This document shows positions 1 through 9,600 of a stretch of 16,591 nt of DNA, in pieces. The position numbers were made by a program, and so were the translations under genes. The stretch covers positions 1 through 16,591 of the forward strand of contig JALLBK010000912.1 of the NCBI GenBank assembly GCA_036940085.1, in the 5' to 3' direction. The DNA comes from Discostella pseudostelligera. Its lineage: Eukaryota; Bacillariophyta; Thalassiosirophyceae; Thalassiosirales; Thalassiosiraceae. Below the pieces are notes generated by a model, which was given only the letters and a program-made list of their open reading frames with translations, did not search any database and was not told the DNA's origin. Every line of letters begins with the position of its first letter. Position 1 is the first letter of the stretch.

Positions 1-439
1 CTGCATGGAAATGCAAAATTATGGCAACAATGAAACCAAGCAGCCTCCACAAGAATCACTCACCCCTGCCCACATAAGCCACCAACCTGCTGAGAGACCG
101 GTGGCAATGTTGAACCTTTTTTTCAAATATTCATAGTGCTAGTACAATGACTGAAATTGCATATCATCTTGATGTTCTTGATATTCCGTGTGCAGTTGCA
201 CATCCCATTCCTCATTCCCCCCAAGCAGGAGAAACACCATAAGTGACCCATGATGAGCCAGACATTACTAAAAGGTACCGCTTTGAGCTTTGATGGACAG
301 ACCATAGCAGATTGTCAGACTAAGCAGAGGATGGACCGGAGCAATGACACCGATTTGGAGTACGTACTGATGGAGTAGGCAGCAGAGAGAATTGGCACTA
401 GAAACACATAGTAGTAAGTGATAATAACCAGCGCCCAGC

Positions 440-770
440 ACCCGTTGCAAGTGCAAGTGCAGATGCTGTCCAGATGTGAAGTAAGATGTGAAGATGTTGT
501 TAAGATGTGAACAGGTGCAGAGGCAGAGGCACCAGAGGCAGACGAGGCAGAGGTGGAAAAGTGCAGAGATGGAGGAGATAGGAGATGTGAGAGGTTCATA
601 TGTGCATTTATGAAGCTGTGAAGCTGTGAAGAGGTGAAGGGGTCAGGAGGTGACAAGGTGGAGGTGATCATGAGCTGAAGATGGTGTGAAATTTAAGATG
701 CACAGATGTGAAGAGGTGCAGGTGCAGGTGTACTAGGTTCAGATGTGCAGATGATGTGCAGATGCTTCTT
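440..770. repeat. Purine-rich imperfect repeat (GATGTGAAG / GTGCAG type)
   Basis: The + strand is strongly purine-rich and built from degenerate GATGTGAAG, AAGCTGTGAAG and GGTGCAGAGGCAGAG words. It is an imperfect microsatellite or minisatellite rather than coding sequence. It ends where the strand switches to pyrimidine-rich sequence at about 770. Confidence 0.6.
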
Positions 771-1014
771 GTCATCAGGAGCATCAGCAGCATCAGCATC
801 ATCTCATCCCTCATCCTCATAGTATGCTCCTCCTTGTCAGATCAGAAGCATCATGATCCTCATCACTCAAGAGCATCCATGATCTTCCCTGGCGGCACCA
901 TCTCATCATTAAGAATAATCACCGATCCTCTTCCTCATCTACTACTACTAACAAAGAACCTCATGCACCACCACCAACCTCCTCAGATCACCATCATGAT
1001 CCCCAGTCCTTAGC

Positions 1015-1079
1015 ATCCTCCTCCTCCTCCTCCTCCTCCTCTTCCTCCTCCTGCTGCTCCTCCTCCTCCTCCCTCATTT
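1015..1079. repeat. (CCT)n trinucleotide tract
   Basis: A run of CCT/TCC triplets with two short interruptions (CTTCCT, CTGCTG). It closes the pyrimidine-rich block that begins at about 770. Confidence 0.9.
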
Positions 1080-1854
1080 TCCAGCAAGAGAGGCATGATT
1101 TGGGGTTCTTGTGAATACAGAATGCCTATGGATGGCAGTCCTTTCAAATGGTTTTGCAACAATGCTGCTGTCACAACCAGCAAAGTCAGCTACTGCTACC
1201 CCAGCCACCTGCATGCTGTGTGGTGCATTGTCGACTTCTTACTACTTCTTGTCAAAGAACATTATGCAATCATTGTGAGAGAGGAGGTTCATCCAAGATG
1301 ATAAGAGTAGGCAAGGAAGACACAGCCCTTACCAATTTTTGCAGATGTTTTTACCAAATTGGCACAAGTGTGAATTTCTAGCCAGAATTCTTGGGATGAT
1401 ATGGTAGATACTTCGATGATTAATGATTAGTAGACAACAAACCACTAATGCACCCACAAAGAGTCCTACGAATTCGTTGGGCGATTCAGGCTACAAAGTT
1501 GTCGTGGAAAACATCGCCTCAAATAATGGACTTTTGATAGGATTGCACTTCAACTGGACAGTCGCATTGTTAACTGGAGTGCGGGATCGAACTTCAAGCG
1601 GTCATCTTCTGTAGTCGCACCGGATTTCTATCGCGACTATTACGCGACCCTTGCACGACCCTGACTCCTTTATTTTTCTCACTTGTTCCCCAACGATACT
1701 CCACCAAAACTCCACCTATCTCCACCAATGCATGCATGTGTATTCTGGAGAGTATTGGCAGGAGTTGTCGGCTGTCGCCATTCTCACAATGTTTGACCAG
1801 CAACCGCCGATTGCCAATTGCCAATGCTGAAACAGCCAACCATAATCAAGTAGA

Positions 1855-2845
1855 ATGTCGTCATCCAAAACACCAGCAGACACGAAGAAGTCCATCGACC
1901 AGCACTCCTTCAATTCCAAGAATGAGGAGGAGGGGCTGGAGCTGGGAATGATGAAAAAGTACACGATGAAGTCGTCCACTGTCCATAGCACATTCGCCGA
2001 TGACAAGGAGTGCAGCGCCGATGACGCAACCGAGCAAGCACCTGATGCCCCCATCCTCAAGATCCCTCGCCTCACCCCAATCTACTGGTGCGAGAAGATG
2101 ACCGCAACTACTTTCGGCAAAACTTTTGCTGACTTTTGGACTCAAACTCTGAATTTCGGCTACGCTTACACATCCCTCATCCTCATTTCGATTTACTTCG
2201 TTTCTCTTGGCTGTCAGATCAAAGTGAAAACCTACTGGCCCGTGCTCTTCTGGCTGGTGATGTCAACTTCGAGTATTGCTGGAACGTGCGTTTCAGATTT
2301 CATCGACCGCACTCTCGAATGGGGTTATCCCACTGGGATGGGTGTGCTCCTCGGCATTCTTCTGTTCATCATGGGTTGCTTACTGGTCTACGATCCTGGT
2401 TAGTAACACGCTCGGTACCGCTCTCGGCGACTTCATGTCGGACTCGCTTAATTTTGGCTTTGCAGTCAGCGCTGGAATCATGGGCTCTCTCTTACTGATT
2501 TGCGCTGCACTTGCATACTGGAGCAAGGTGTCGCATGTGCTCTTGTTTTGGATTGCTTTTGTGCTCACGAGACCATTCGGGGCGACGTTTGGTGACTTGT
2601 TGACCAAGAGCAAAGAAAAAGGAGGGCTGGACTTGGGCACACTTCAGGCCTCCATGGTTATCTTAGCTCTCTTCGTCGTTTCGTTTGCCGTTGAGATGTA
2701 CTATCTCCACAAAGAAAAGAAGGCCAAGGCTCTCAAGGATACTACTACTCCTACCGAGGATCCAGTCAATGCGGCAAGTGTATCGGATGAAAATCCCACC
2801 AACAAGGAAGCCGACGAAGAAGAGGATACCGAGGAGGGATTGTAA
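1855..2845 (+). CDS. DUF347/COG4705-type multi-pass membrane protein, frameshifted
   Basis: The N-terminal part reads from ATG 1855 in one frame to TAG at 2401-2403. The C-terminal part lies one frame over and ends with TAA at 2843-2845. Joined, the product would be about 330 residues: a hydrophilic N-terminus (about 75 residues), a membrane core, and an acidic tail (EEEDTEEGL). Four related repeats share a G-x4-D core: GKTFAD, GTCVSD, GTALGD and GATFGD. The last, with TRPFGATFGDLLTK followed by GGLDLG, is the signature I associate with DUF347/COG4705, a bacterial membrane family once linked to amylopullulanase regulation but of unsettled function. The frame changes near 2374-2380, where one extra base in GGGTTGCT would explain it. 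No GT-AG intron of workable size fits. It may be a pseudogene or an assembly indel. Its bacterial-like family suggests old lateral transfer (inference). Confidence 0.72.
2371..2381 (+). other. Apparent +1-nt frameshift in the DUF347-type gene
   Basis: Upstream of this point the conserved membrane sequence is in the frame of 1855, and downstream it is one base on. Removing a single base from GGGTTGCT would run the third repeat on from the second without a gap. Confidence 0.6.
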
Positions 2846-3576
2846 AAGCAGAGGAGGTGTGACTGAGAATGCATCCGTCCCGAAGGAGAAGATACTCTGT
2901 TCTCTGTTATTTCTACTCGATATTGCTCCTTTGGCCAGTTGGTCGGAGAGAAGTGTGCACCAATTCATTTTTGCATTGTTGGTCATTGATCGTCATACCA
3001 ACAATGATGTAGTAATTGTATTGCCGATCCTGTTAGTCTAGTATCGAGTACTAGATTGTAAAGACAAGAACGTTACACCATTAGCGAAGATAGTATTCAC
3101 TAAATTATGAACTGGTGATACATGTAGGTATTTTGGAGAGGCTTCAACGTCTCAACCCTCAACTCAATTGGGCCCGATTGATGATTATAGGTACATCAGG
3201 ATTGTGGACTGGTGGTCACCGCCCCCCTTCTGTAAACGACGAATAGTAGGACTAGAACAGGTGACGAAAGGTCGGATGCATTGAGGAGGAGGAGGAGGAG
3301 GAGACTTCTTCCTGCTGCTAGGCGATGTAAATCCCTGCAGAAGCCATAGCGACCAGGAAGGAGGAGCACGAGGACTTGATCGACGAAAGGATCACAATCA
3401 CCCTCCTTCTCGCCGAGGAAACCACCATCCACCCAACACACACGGATACGGATTCGTCATCATCGGGATCCGTATTCCAGGCGGACAAATCTTTTGTACG
3501 GCGAAATTGGCGGGAAGAAACAAGCTACTCCTACATTCATGCCACTCAATTCCACAATCCACACTCCACACTGACG
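2846..3576. other. Intergenic region between DUF347-type gene and SlyD-MsrA gene
   Basis: Presumed 3' flank of the upstream gene and 5' flank of the next. It holds a 7-bp inverted repeat (TCTAGTA / TACTAGA, 5-nt loop) at 3037-3055 and a (GGA)n tract at about 3283-3304. I see no conserved protein. Open frames on both strands here are low-complexity. Confidence 0.5.
3283..3304. repeat. (GGA)n microsatellite
   Basis: About seven consecutive GGA/GAG triplets upstream of the SlyD-MsrA gene. Confidence 0.85.
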
Positions 3577-3670
3577 ATGACGACGACGAGGAGACCCTAC
3601 CACTGTATGAGACAGCAAGCCATTGCCTTCCTCCTCTGCGTCCACCATTTCCTAGCCGTCTCTGCATGGC
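3577..3670 (+). other. Bipartite plastid presequence with SAW motif
   Basis: Residues 1-31 carry a basic N-terminus, a hydrophobic core and AVSA followed by Trp-Pro. In diatoms, plastid proteins typically have a signal peptide cut before an aromatic residue (ASAF-type, with F, W or Y at +1). The following TTATVRIGASRSTSVT is hydroxylated and basic, as expected for a transit peptide. The start at 3577 is preferred because it places the hydrophobic core at the N-terminus. Confidence 0.6.
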
Positions 3671-3969
3671 CAACCACCGCCACCGTCAGAATTGGTGCTA
3701 GTAGATCGACCAGCGTCACGCTCTTCGGGAGCGGTCTGCTTGCCAACACCATCCGCTGCTGTCATCGTCGTTCGTCGGCGACGGCGACGGTGTGCTTCGC
3801 CAAGGCAGACAACGAGGGAGAATGCGGAGCGACTACAACTATCAATCTAGATGCATCGAAGTCTTTTTCTAATGCAGCTCATGATGATGCGACTATAAAC
3901 TCGTCATCTTCCTTCCTGTCTCGGAAACCGAAATCTGGTGATGTTGTGACATTCACCCTCCATCGCTTT

Positions 3970-3972
3970 TAA
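3970..3972 (+). other. In-frame TAA stop inside SlyD-MsrA gene
   Basis: The same frame is open from 3577 to 3969 and again from 3973 to the intron at 4469, and conserved FKBP sequence lies on both sides. A 52-nt GT-AG pair (3938-3989) would remove the stop but would change frame and delete the conserved GDVVTFTLHRF segment, so a nonsense change or an error is more likely. Confidence 0.65.
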
Positions 3973-4468
3973 CCGATACGACGAAACAGCCAATCTGATA
4001 ACGACAACAATGATTCACCCCAAACAGAACAACTCTTTGATACCACTGGGACATTGCAACTTGTATTAAATGGTGGAAACTACCTCCCCGGATTGCATCA
4101 CCTCCTCTCCACAATGTATCCAGGTGAATTATTGCAAGGTGCCACCATCGACGCTGGATATGGCGAATACAATCCACAATTAGTCTTTTCACTGCCAATA
4201 TCCTCAATTGGAGATTCCATTGATTTATCCTTAGTGAAAATTGGTACAGTGTTAGAAATGGGAAATGGAATGGAATGTCGAATCATAGAAATGAACGACG
4301 ATAGTTGGATATTGGATGCCAATCATGCCTTGGCCGGAACGGTGTATGAAGTGGATGTGCGGTTGGAAAGGGTTGAGGAAGGACCGACAAATTGGGACTA
4401 CGTTCCAGAGGGAAATGAGGATAAGTACAAGGTTGCGACCTTTGCATTGGGTTGCTTTTGGGGTGGTG

Positions 4469-4572
4469 GTGAGTGAGATTAATGTGGTTCATTCATCGCT
4501 TCCGCATTTATGTCATCGTGGTTTGATTCATTGCGCTTCGCCGTTCACCACTACCTTCCATTCCATAAAAAG
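4469..4572 (+). other. Spliceosomal intron (104 nt) in MsrA domain
   Basis: Donor GTGAGT at 4469 and acceptor AAAAAG ending at 4572. Joining 4468 to 4573 (phase 1) yields GGELAYQRMPGVISTHVGY, which matches the MsrA active-site region continuously. The unspliced frame hits a stop at 4474. Confidence 0.85.
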
Positions 4573-4892
4573 AACTGGCATATCAAAGAATGCCAGGTGT
4601 TATATCTACACATGTCGGGTACACCCAAGGTCACAAAGTATCTCCCACCTACAAAGAGGTCTGTACCGGAACAACAGGTCATACCGAGGCAATACGAATA
4701 GTCTACGATCCAAATGTTGTATCCTACAAATCATTAGTGCAGTTGGGATTAGATCGACTCGGTGACAATATTTATCTGTTAAATCAAGTGGGGAATGATC
4801 GAGGGACACAATACCGGCATGGGATATACTATCACAATGACGATCAACAAAGGGTGGCAGACGAATTGCTGAACGAACGAAGAAGGAGTGCA

Positions 4893-4893
4893 N
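4893..4893. other. Ambiguous base (N)
   Basis: The only N in the window. It lies just where the MsrA reading frame loses family similarity, so an assembly or heterozygosity problem may contribute to the missing C-terminus. Confidence 0.95.
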
Positions 4894-4934
4894 CCAACCT
4901 CCCAAGCTCCATTCAGCATCAACATGGACCATGA

Positions 4935-5371
4935 CCATAATAGGCTGTTGTTACGTGAGAAGCCAGCCGGAAGCAGTTGAACCATTGATTGATTGTGTGG
5001 TTCTTCCGGCCACAGGACGAGGTTGAACTTTGGAACTTCCGCAGAAGATAGATCCATGCCATCTGGCATGCAGAATCGAGATCATCGGAAGGGTATTCAT
5101 CAAAAGGCAGAAGCTGTACCATATGCTTTTGTAGGAAGCTTCCTGCAACTTTTCGAAGAAAGCGAAATAAAGACACTTAACTGTTCTCATGACTTCGGGA
5201 TCGGCGCGGCAGCTTGGTCTTGATGGATGCAGAGAAGATATCGATGAGGATGTCATGCATGATGATTGATGATTGATGATGTTGCCGAGTGCCGAGTGGT
5301 GAGTGGTGAGTGGTGGATTTGCAAATCCAACAACAACAGCAACAGCAACAAGCATGAACCATGACACCCAA
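4935..5371. other. Degenerate region downstream of MsrA
   Basis: No intact gene. Around 5073-5125 a + strand stretch reads DHRK in one frame and YSSKGRSCT in another. This vaguely resembles the YHQKYL-KGG-C tail of MsrA broken by indels, but it is too weak to call. The right part contains short repeats (GATGATT, then GAGTGGT), a 14-bp palindrome (5315-5328) and a CAA/CAG run (about 5329-5351). Confidence 0.4.
5315..5328. repeat. Perfect 14-bp palindrome GGATTTGCAAATCC
   Basis: Exact inverted symmetry without a loop, between the GAGTGGT and CAA repeats and about 45 bp upstream of the earliest plausible start of the next gene. It could be a dimeric transcription-factor site. No function is assigned. 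Confidence 0.5.
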
Positions 5372-6412
5372 ATGTCGGTTATGGTAACGACAGCAGACGT
5401 GGCTCAGGTTGCCATCGTCGCTGCGGGATGATGCTGAAGCTGATTCAAGAATGGAACAATCTTCTCCAGTATTGGTCGAGGCTGAAGAAGTCGAGGGTGC
5501 CGCAAAGCCAGCTTCAGCTTACTAACAACGCCATGAACATGATGCCAACCCTCAACCAATGCCTACATCTCCTCAATTCAACAATGAGACAAACAACAAC
5601 ATGGATTTAATGAACAATAATGTCAGCGGCAGTGACGAACAAAAGAATAACGCAACAGCGTTGGGGAATCTGGAAGTCATTGAAAATGATGAGGATGTAC
5701 CAATGCCATTTGCGAAACAACAATATGCGGCAAAAATAACGGATTCAATGAACAATGTCGGCGGCGATGACGATCAAAGAATAGGGCAGAAGTGTTGAGG
5801 AATCTGGAAGTCATTGAAAATGACGATGATGTACCAGTGCCATTATTTGCGCAACAACAATTTCCAGAATCATGTGATACAAAGAAAACTTTAACGCCAG
5901 CAGTATCCCACTGTGGGGAGGATGCCATGGCGACGGGTGACATCAATTCGGATTCGGAGCATGAGGCAGCTTTCTACGATGGGCGATCATATCATGGTAA
6001 TAATCGACGATTGCCCAAGCCTAACGATGATCAACATGAGAATGTTCAGGAACAAGTTGTTGTGCAACCCACCCCAAGGTCATTATACCCACCAGACGAC
6101 TCTGACGACGACAGGGATACCCATAGTTATCAAGAATACCCTGTACTCGAAGCAACCGTTGTTGACGATGTAGTTTATGATGCAACTCCATTTCCAGTAC
6201 AGGAAGATGATTCTCCTCCAGGGTATCTGACAATTCGCCTTCCACAGTATACTTTAGTGAAGTATGCTTTGGTTGGGTTGATTTCAGTCGCTATTGTTGC
6301 CTCAGTGGTGTATACTGTTACGAGGGATAAGGAAAGTTCGAAAAACAGCCAAGAAGGTAATCCTCAATCCGCGACGAGTAACTTGCTTTGGAGGCCAAAG
6401 GGTCAACTTTGA
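5372..6412 (+). pseudogene. Acidic single-pass membrane protein, multiply interrupted
   Basis: No family recognised. Three segments in different frames make one plausible protein. It starts with MSVMVTTADVAQVAIVAAG at 5372. It shifts near 5427 into DDAEADSRMEQSSPVLVEAE, meets an in-frame TAA at 5523-5525, continues through an Asn-rich part, then shifts near 5776 and runs open to TGA at 6410-6412. The last 206 codons (from 5792) are acidic and Pro-rich (PDDSDDDRD, VLEATVVDDVVYDATP). They end with one membrane segment (TLVKYALVGLISVAIVASVV, about nt 6254-6320) and a short Ser/Asn tail. An acidic N-terminus before one membrane helix is common in diatom cell-surface proteins with extracellular repeats. 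A different frame stays open from about 6390 to 6492, so the C-terminal domain may have been cut off by rearrangement beside the retrotransposon. Confidence 0.5.
5611..5882 (+). repeat. Two-copy tandem duplication within the membrane-protein gene
   Basis: Copy 1 (about 5611-5748) and copy 2 (about 5749-5882) share TGAACAA, an AATGTC-GGCGG stretch, GGAATCTGGAAGTCATTG and GATGTACCA in the same order. The spacing from TGAACAA to GGAATC is 54 nt in copy 1 and 50 nt in copy 2. That is a loss of 4 nt: one codon plus one base in the CAAAG run, which causes the frameshift. Confidence 0.75.
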
Positions 6413-6509
6413 ACGATGCGACAACAAGAGCTATCTCTAGGTATTCTCTGGGCCAGCAATCTAGCCGTACCCCGAACACTGCGCAATTAAATTAAGTAAT
6501 TGGATCATG

Positions 6510-6674
6510 TGTTGGGGAACCGCCCTCACCAGGGGGTTGCCGTAGTAAGCACACCTATTTTAACTTGTTATTATTTTGAAGTAATTGATGATTATCTTTT
6601 AGAAGTGAGACGGAGTTCGATAGCTACGCTAGCATACTACGTACGTTCCACGCGGCATATTTACTCTCCCAACA
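6510..6674 (-). repeat. 3' LTR
   Basis: Aligns end to end with 11695-11859 without gaps. Differences cluster outside a fully conserved 49-bp block (about 6569-6617) that includes ATCTTTTAGAAGT. The TATA/G-box segment of the other LTR is altered here (CCACGCGG instead of CCACGTGG). Confidence 0.93.
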
Positions 6675-6694
6675 CACTCCTGTGGTGCACCAAT
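6675..6694 (-). promoter_or_regulatory. Possible polypurine tract
   Basis: Only 20 nt separate the pol stop from the 3' LTR. On the coding strand they end in ACAGGAGTG immediately before TGTTGGGAG. The position is right for plus-strand priming but the purine run is short. An 8-bp palindrome GGTGCACC lies just upstream. Confidence 0.35.
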
Positions 6695-9600
6695 TTATTT
6701 GTGCGCCATTTTTCCGTGATGAGCCTTAGCTATCTCATCGCGAACTAATATCTTGGACTCCTCCTTCTTCGGAAGAGCTCCCATTATGAGATCTCTGAAT
6801 CTCTTGAACGTGGAACCTTGCAACGGCTTGGTCATAAAATCTGCGACCATTTCTGCCGTCGGGCACCATTCGACTCTAACTTCACCTTTGGAAATACGAT
6901 CCGTGATGAAGAAGTATCGGACGTTTATATGCTTGGTACGTCTGCTGCTTGAGGCCTTGCCGTTCCTTTCCAGAAGCATTGTACTCTTGTTGTCTTGAAA
7001 GACAATGTTATCGTTAACCTTGTAGCCTTGGGCCTTGAGGAAGTATCTTGTCCAGAGTATCGATGGCATCATGTCATCCACTCCTACAAGCTCGCTCTCG
7101 GTAGAGCTACGGGTGTTGAGCTTTTGTTTTGTTGAGCTCACAATCGGGAATCCTCTCCCCATTGTTAATCCACCACCAGTATGACCGCGCATGTTTGCAT
7201 GTACAGCAAATGAAGCGTCCACATACCAATTCAGTACGCCGGTGCCGTCCGCACCAAGTATGAGTGGCAAATCGATTGTTGATCTGAAATATTCCATCAG
7301 GTGTTCTAATTTCGACCAATCGTCAACATCGGGCTCTCTCACTCGCGTCGTTAGAAATGCGATGGCGAGCGAGGCATCTGGTCTAGCTCGTTTGACTAGG
7401 TACAAAGCCTTGGCCACAATGTTATGAAATGCGGTTGCTTGAATCGGAGATAATTTTGTTGCATCTTCGTCGATTCTGAATAAGTTATCGGGAGCGGCAC
7501 TGGATCTTCCTTTTCGACCACGCTTGGGTTTGACCTTCGTAAATCCTTGATCGTCGATCCTCGGTGCTGCCTTGTCCCATGCAGCTACTATTTCTTTGAC
7601 ATATTCGTTCATCGAAATCCGTATCTGTTTTGCAGTAGAGAAGTCCAGGGTCATACCCAAATACGTGTGGGTTTTTCCTCGATGGATCTTCATTTTTCCA
7701 CTCCCATCCTCGAACACACTCTCGTAATCTTTGCGTAGCCATTCTATGACGTCGTCGACCACCTGCTTTGATGCATGTGATATTTTGCAGTCGTCAACAT
7801 GGAAGCATATTGTGCATTGTTTGCCGCGAATTGTCTTGTTCCAAACGCATGCGTCGTATGGGTTCATCTTGTACCCATCGTTCGATAAGGAAGTAGTAAA
7901 TTTTTGGTAGTAGAGTAAGCTTGCAACCATTGTCCCATATAGCGCGTTCAAGCACTCTACCAATAATTGCTTCTCTCCTCGCTTGTTCATCGAGACGTAG
8001 TCTTTGTAGACGGTGGGAGCTATTTTTACGAGCATGTCTACCATCATGCCGCGAAGTCTGATGATGACTCGCTTTTCTTTATCCGTAACCACCGTTTGGA
8101 TGAAGGCGTTAGGAATATCGATGACGGCCGTTTCCCTGTTTTCAACGGCGTCGATGACTGATGTTAATATTACGGATTCGGTGGCAACCGTCGGTGAACT
8201 TGCATCCTCTTTTTCGATGTAGTTTCGTTGTTTATTTCCGCCTGCCACTGTCCGGCCCTTTATCTCTCCTGTACGCTTCTGAGTAAGGAAGATATGTGAC
8301 TCGAGCACCATGTCTTTTTGTTGTTGTGTTAATCCATTCCATCGTACCGGCCGGAATGAGTTCCTCCAATGTAATTGTTTCATTTCGGCTTCTGCTGCCA
8401 CAGTCGCTGCATTTCCCCAGGCCTTCAATGCTGACTTGAGCGTCATTTGGGTGAGGATGAATTCAACGATTTGAGGTTCGAATTGGTGATTTCCCAACTC
8501 GATTTGAGCAGCGGAGTAATCGTAGCTTTTTCCTTTCATGGTGGGTTCGTAGGATTTGGTTTGTTTCCTCGCCCTAGTTGATCGGCGTGCTGGTTGCTCT
8601 TTGATTATGGATGTTTTCGCATCTTTGACGTTTGAGGTCGTAATGGGTGCCTCTGGTGGTGATATGTTTGCGTCGTCGTAGTTCACGTCTCCAGTCATAG
8701 TTGGCTCGAAGTCGGCAGCCTCTGTAGGCATTTCAATAAGTGTAGGTTCGGGATCGTTTGTCGATGATGGCATAATGCTCTGATTCGTTTCAGTCGGTGC
8801 CTCCACCAGTTCGTCCGTATCCATATCCACTCCTGGGATCTGAGTATTATCCCCAATCACTCCTGGCATCTCGTAATTTTGCATAGGTTCAGGGTAGTCC
8901 GGAGCATCGTCGACGTCTCCGATTTCACATTTATGTCTGTCGTAAAAGGTAAGAAGATGAGGTTGGTCAGCAGCGAGGGTATTAACTCGAGAAATGACAG
9001 CCTCTGGCATTGGGATTACATCCCACGATCGACGGACAACGACCTTTGCACTGTTAAGTGTGTAGAAGTGTTGGCCACCCTGAGCATTTTTGCTCGGGCC
9101 AAGAGAGATCGCACCCTGGGTGCGTGCAGTTAAGCTATTACGCGGTCCATCCTCCTCATGTATTTGGCAATACGTTCCGAAGGGTAGGCTATATTGTTTG
9201 AATTGTATTACTTCTCCCGACATGATGGCTTTCGGGCTGTATGTTTCGGAAACGCCACCTTTGACTGGGAAGTAGTTTAATAACTTCACGACAAAGAAGA
9301 CCATATGCGTTGTCATTTGCATTGGTAGAGCCGTGAATGGTAGCGAGTGTCGTACCGCACGGACACGCTCTTTGATCACCCTAATTTTCCTCTCCACAAA
9401 CGGTTCGTGCTCATTCGCCGCAGCTAAGTTTAGCCGGGGAGCGCCGGGGAGATCAAGTAGGAATTGATCCATTGGTGAAAATTCTCCATCTGCAGTCACC
9501 GTCATAATCTGAAACCCACGTTGCAAGTAATACTTGAAAATGCCATGGAAGGATTTGAATATGGTTTCTATTTTTCGGTTTGCCAGATGAGTCACGGTGG

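Larger units (their letters stand above)
1..1854. other. Gene-poor 5' region
   Basis: No reading frame here looks like a conserved protein. The open stretches are short, overlap each other and have low-complexity translations rich in Ser, Thr, Cys and His. The region contains the purine-rich and pyrimidine-rich low-complexity blocks listed separately. About 1620-1854 is ordinary-composition sequence just upstream of the DUF347-type gene and is the likely place for its promoter, but I see no convincing TATA box. Confidence 0.6.
3577..4934 (+). pseudogene. Plastid-targeted SlyD-like FKBP / MsrA fusion, interrupted
   Basis: This would encode a fused prolyl isomerase and peptide-methionine (S)-S-oxide reductase. 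From ATG 3577, residues 1-30 form a signal peptide with a hydrophobic core (AIAFLLCVHHFLAVSA). AVSA|WP then resembles the diatom plastid cleavage motif and is followed by an S/T/R-rich transit-like stretch. GDVVTFTLHRF (about residues 121-131) begins a SlyD-like FKBP domain, which includes NGGNYLPGL, MYPGE and NHALAGTVYEVDV. An MsrA domain follows: ATFALGCFWGG with catalytic Cys 293, then HVGYTQG, TGHTEAIRIVYDP and RGTQYRHGIYY. One intron (4469-4572) splits the GCFWGGE motif. Oddities: TAA at 3970-3972 interrupts the FKBP start in frame, and the reading after about 4890 (beside an N) no longer resembles MsrA, so the Cys-bearing tail is missing. Domain calls are firm. Whether the gene is dead or mis-sequenced is open. 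Confidence 0.78.

Noticed and set aside
315..671. 118-codon open frame on the minus strand with a hydrophobic stretch
   Set aside because: It lies on the purine-rich repeat, and its translation is Ser/Ala/Thr low-complexity. Nothing suggests conservation.
1560..1610. tRNA-like B box on the minus strand (AGTTCGATCCC)
   Set aside because: No 5-bp T stem forms around it, and no anticodon or acceptor stem is visible upstream.
2403..2420. Stop of the first DUF347 segment as the true end of a short gene, with a second gene starting at 2276
   Set aside because: The conserved repeat series continues without a gap when one base is skipped, so a single frameshifted gene is more economical.
3938..3989. 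GT-AG intron that would remove the TAA at 3970
   Set aside because: It is 52 nt long, so it would shift frame, and it would delete GDVVTFTLHRF, which fits the start of the FKBP domain.
4951..5367. Minus-strand open frame across the degenerate region after MsrA
   Set aside because: The Cys-rich part comes from CAA/CAG repeats, and the rest shows no recognisable motif. It is not called as a gene.
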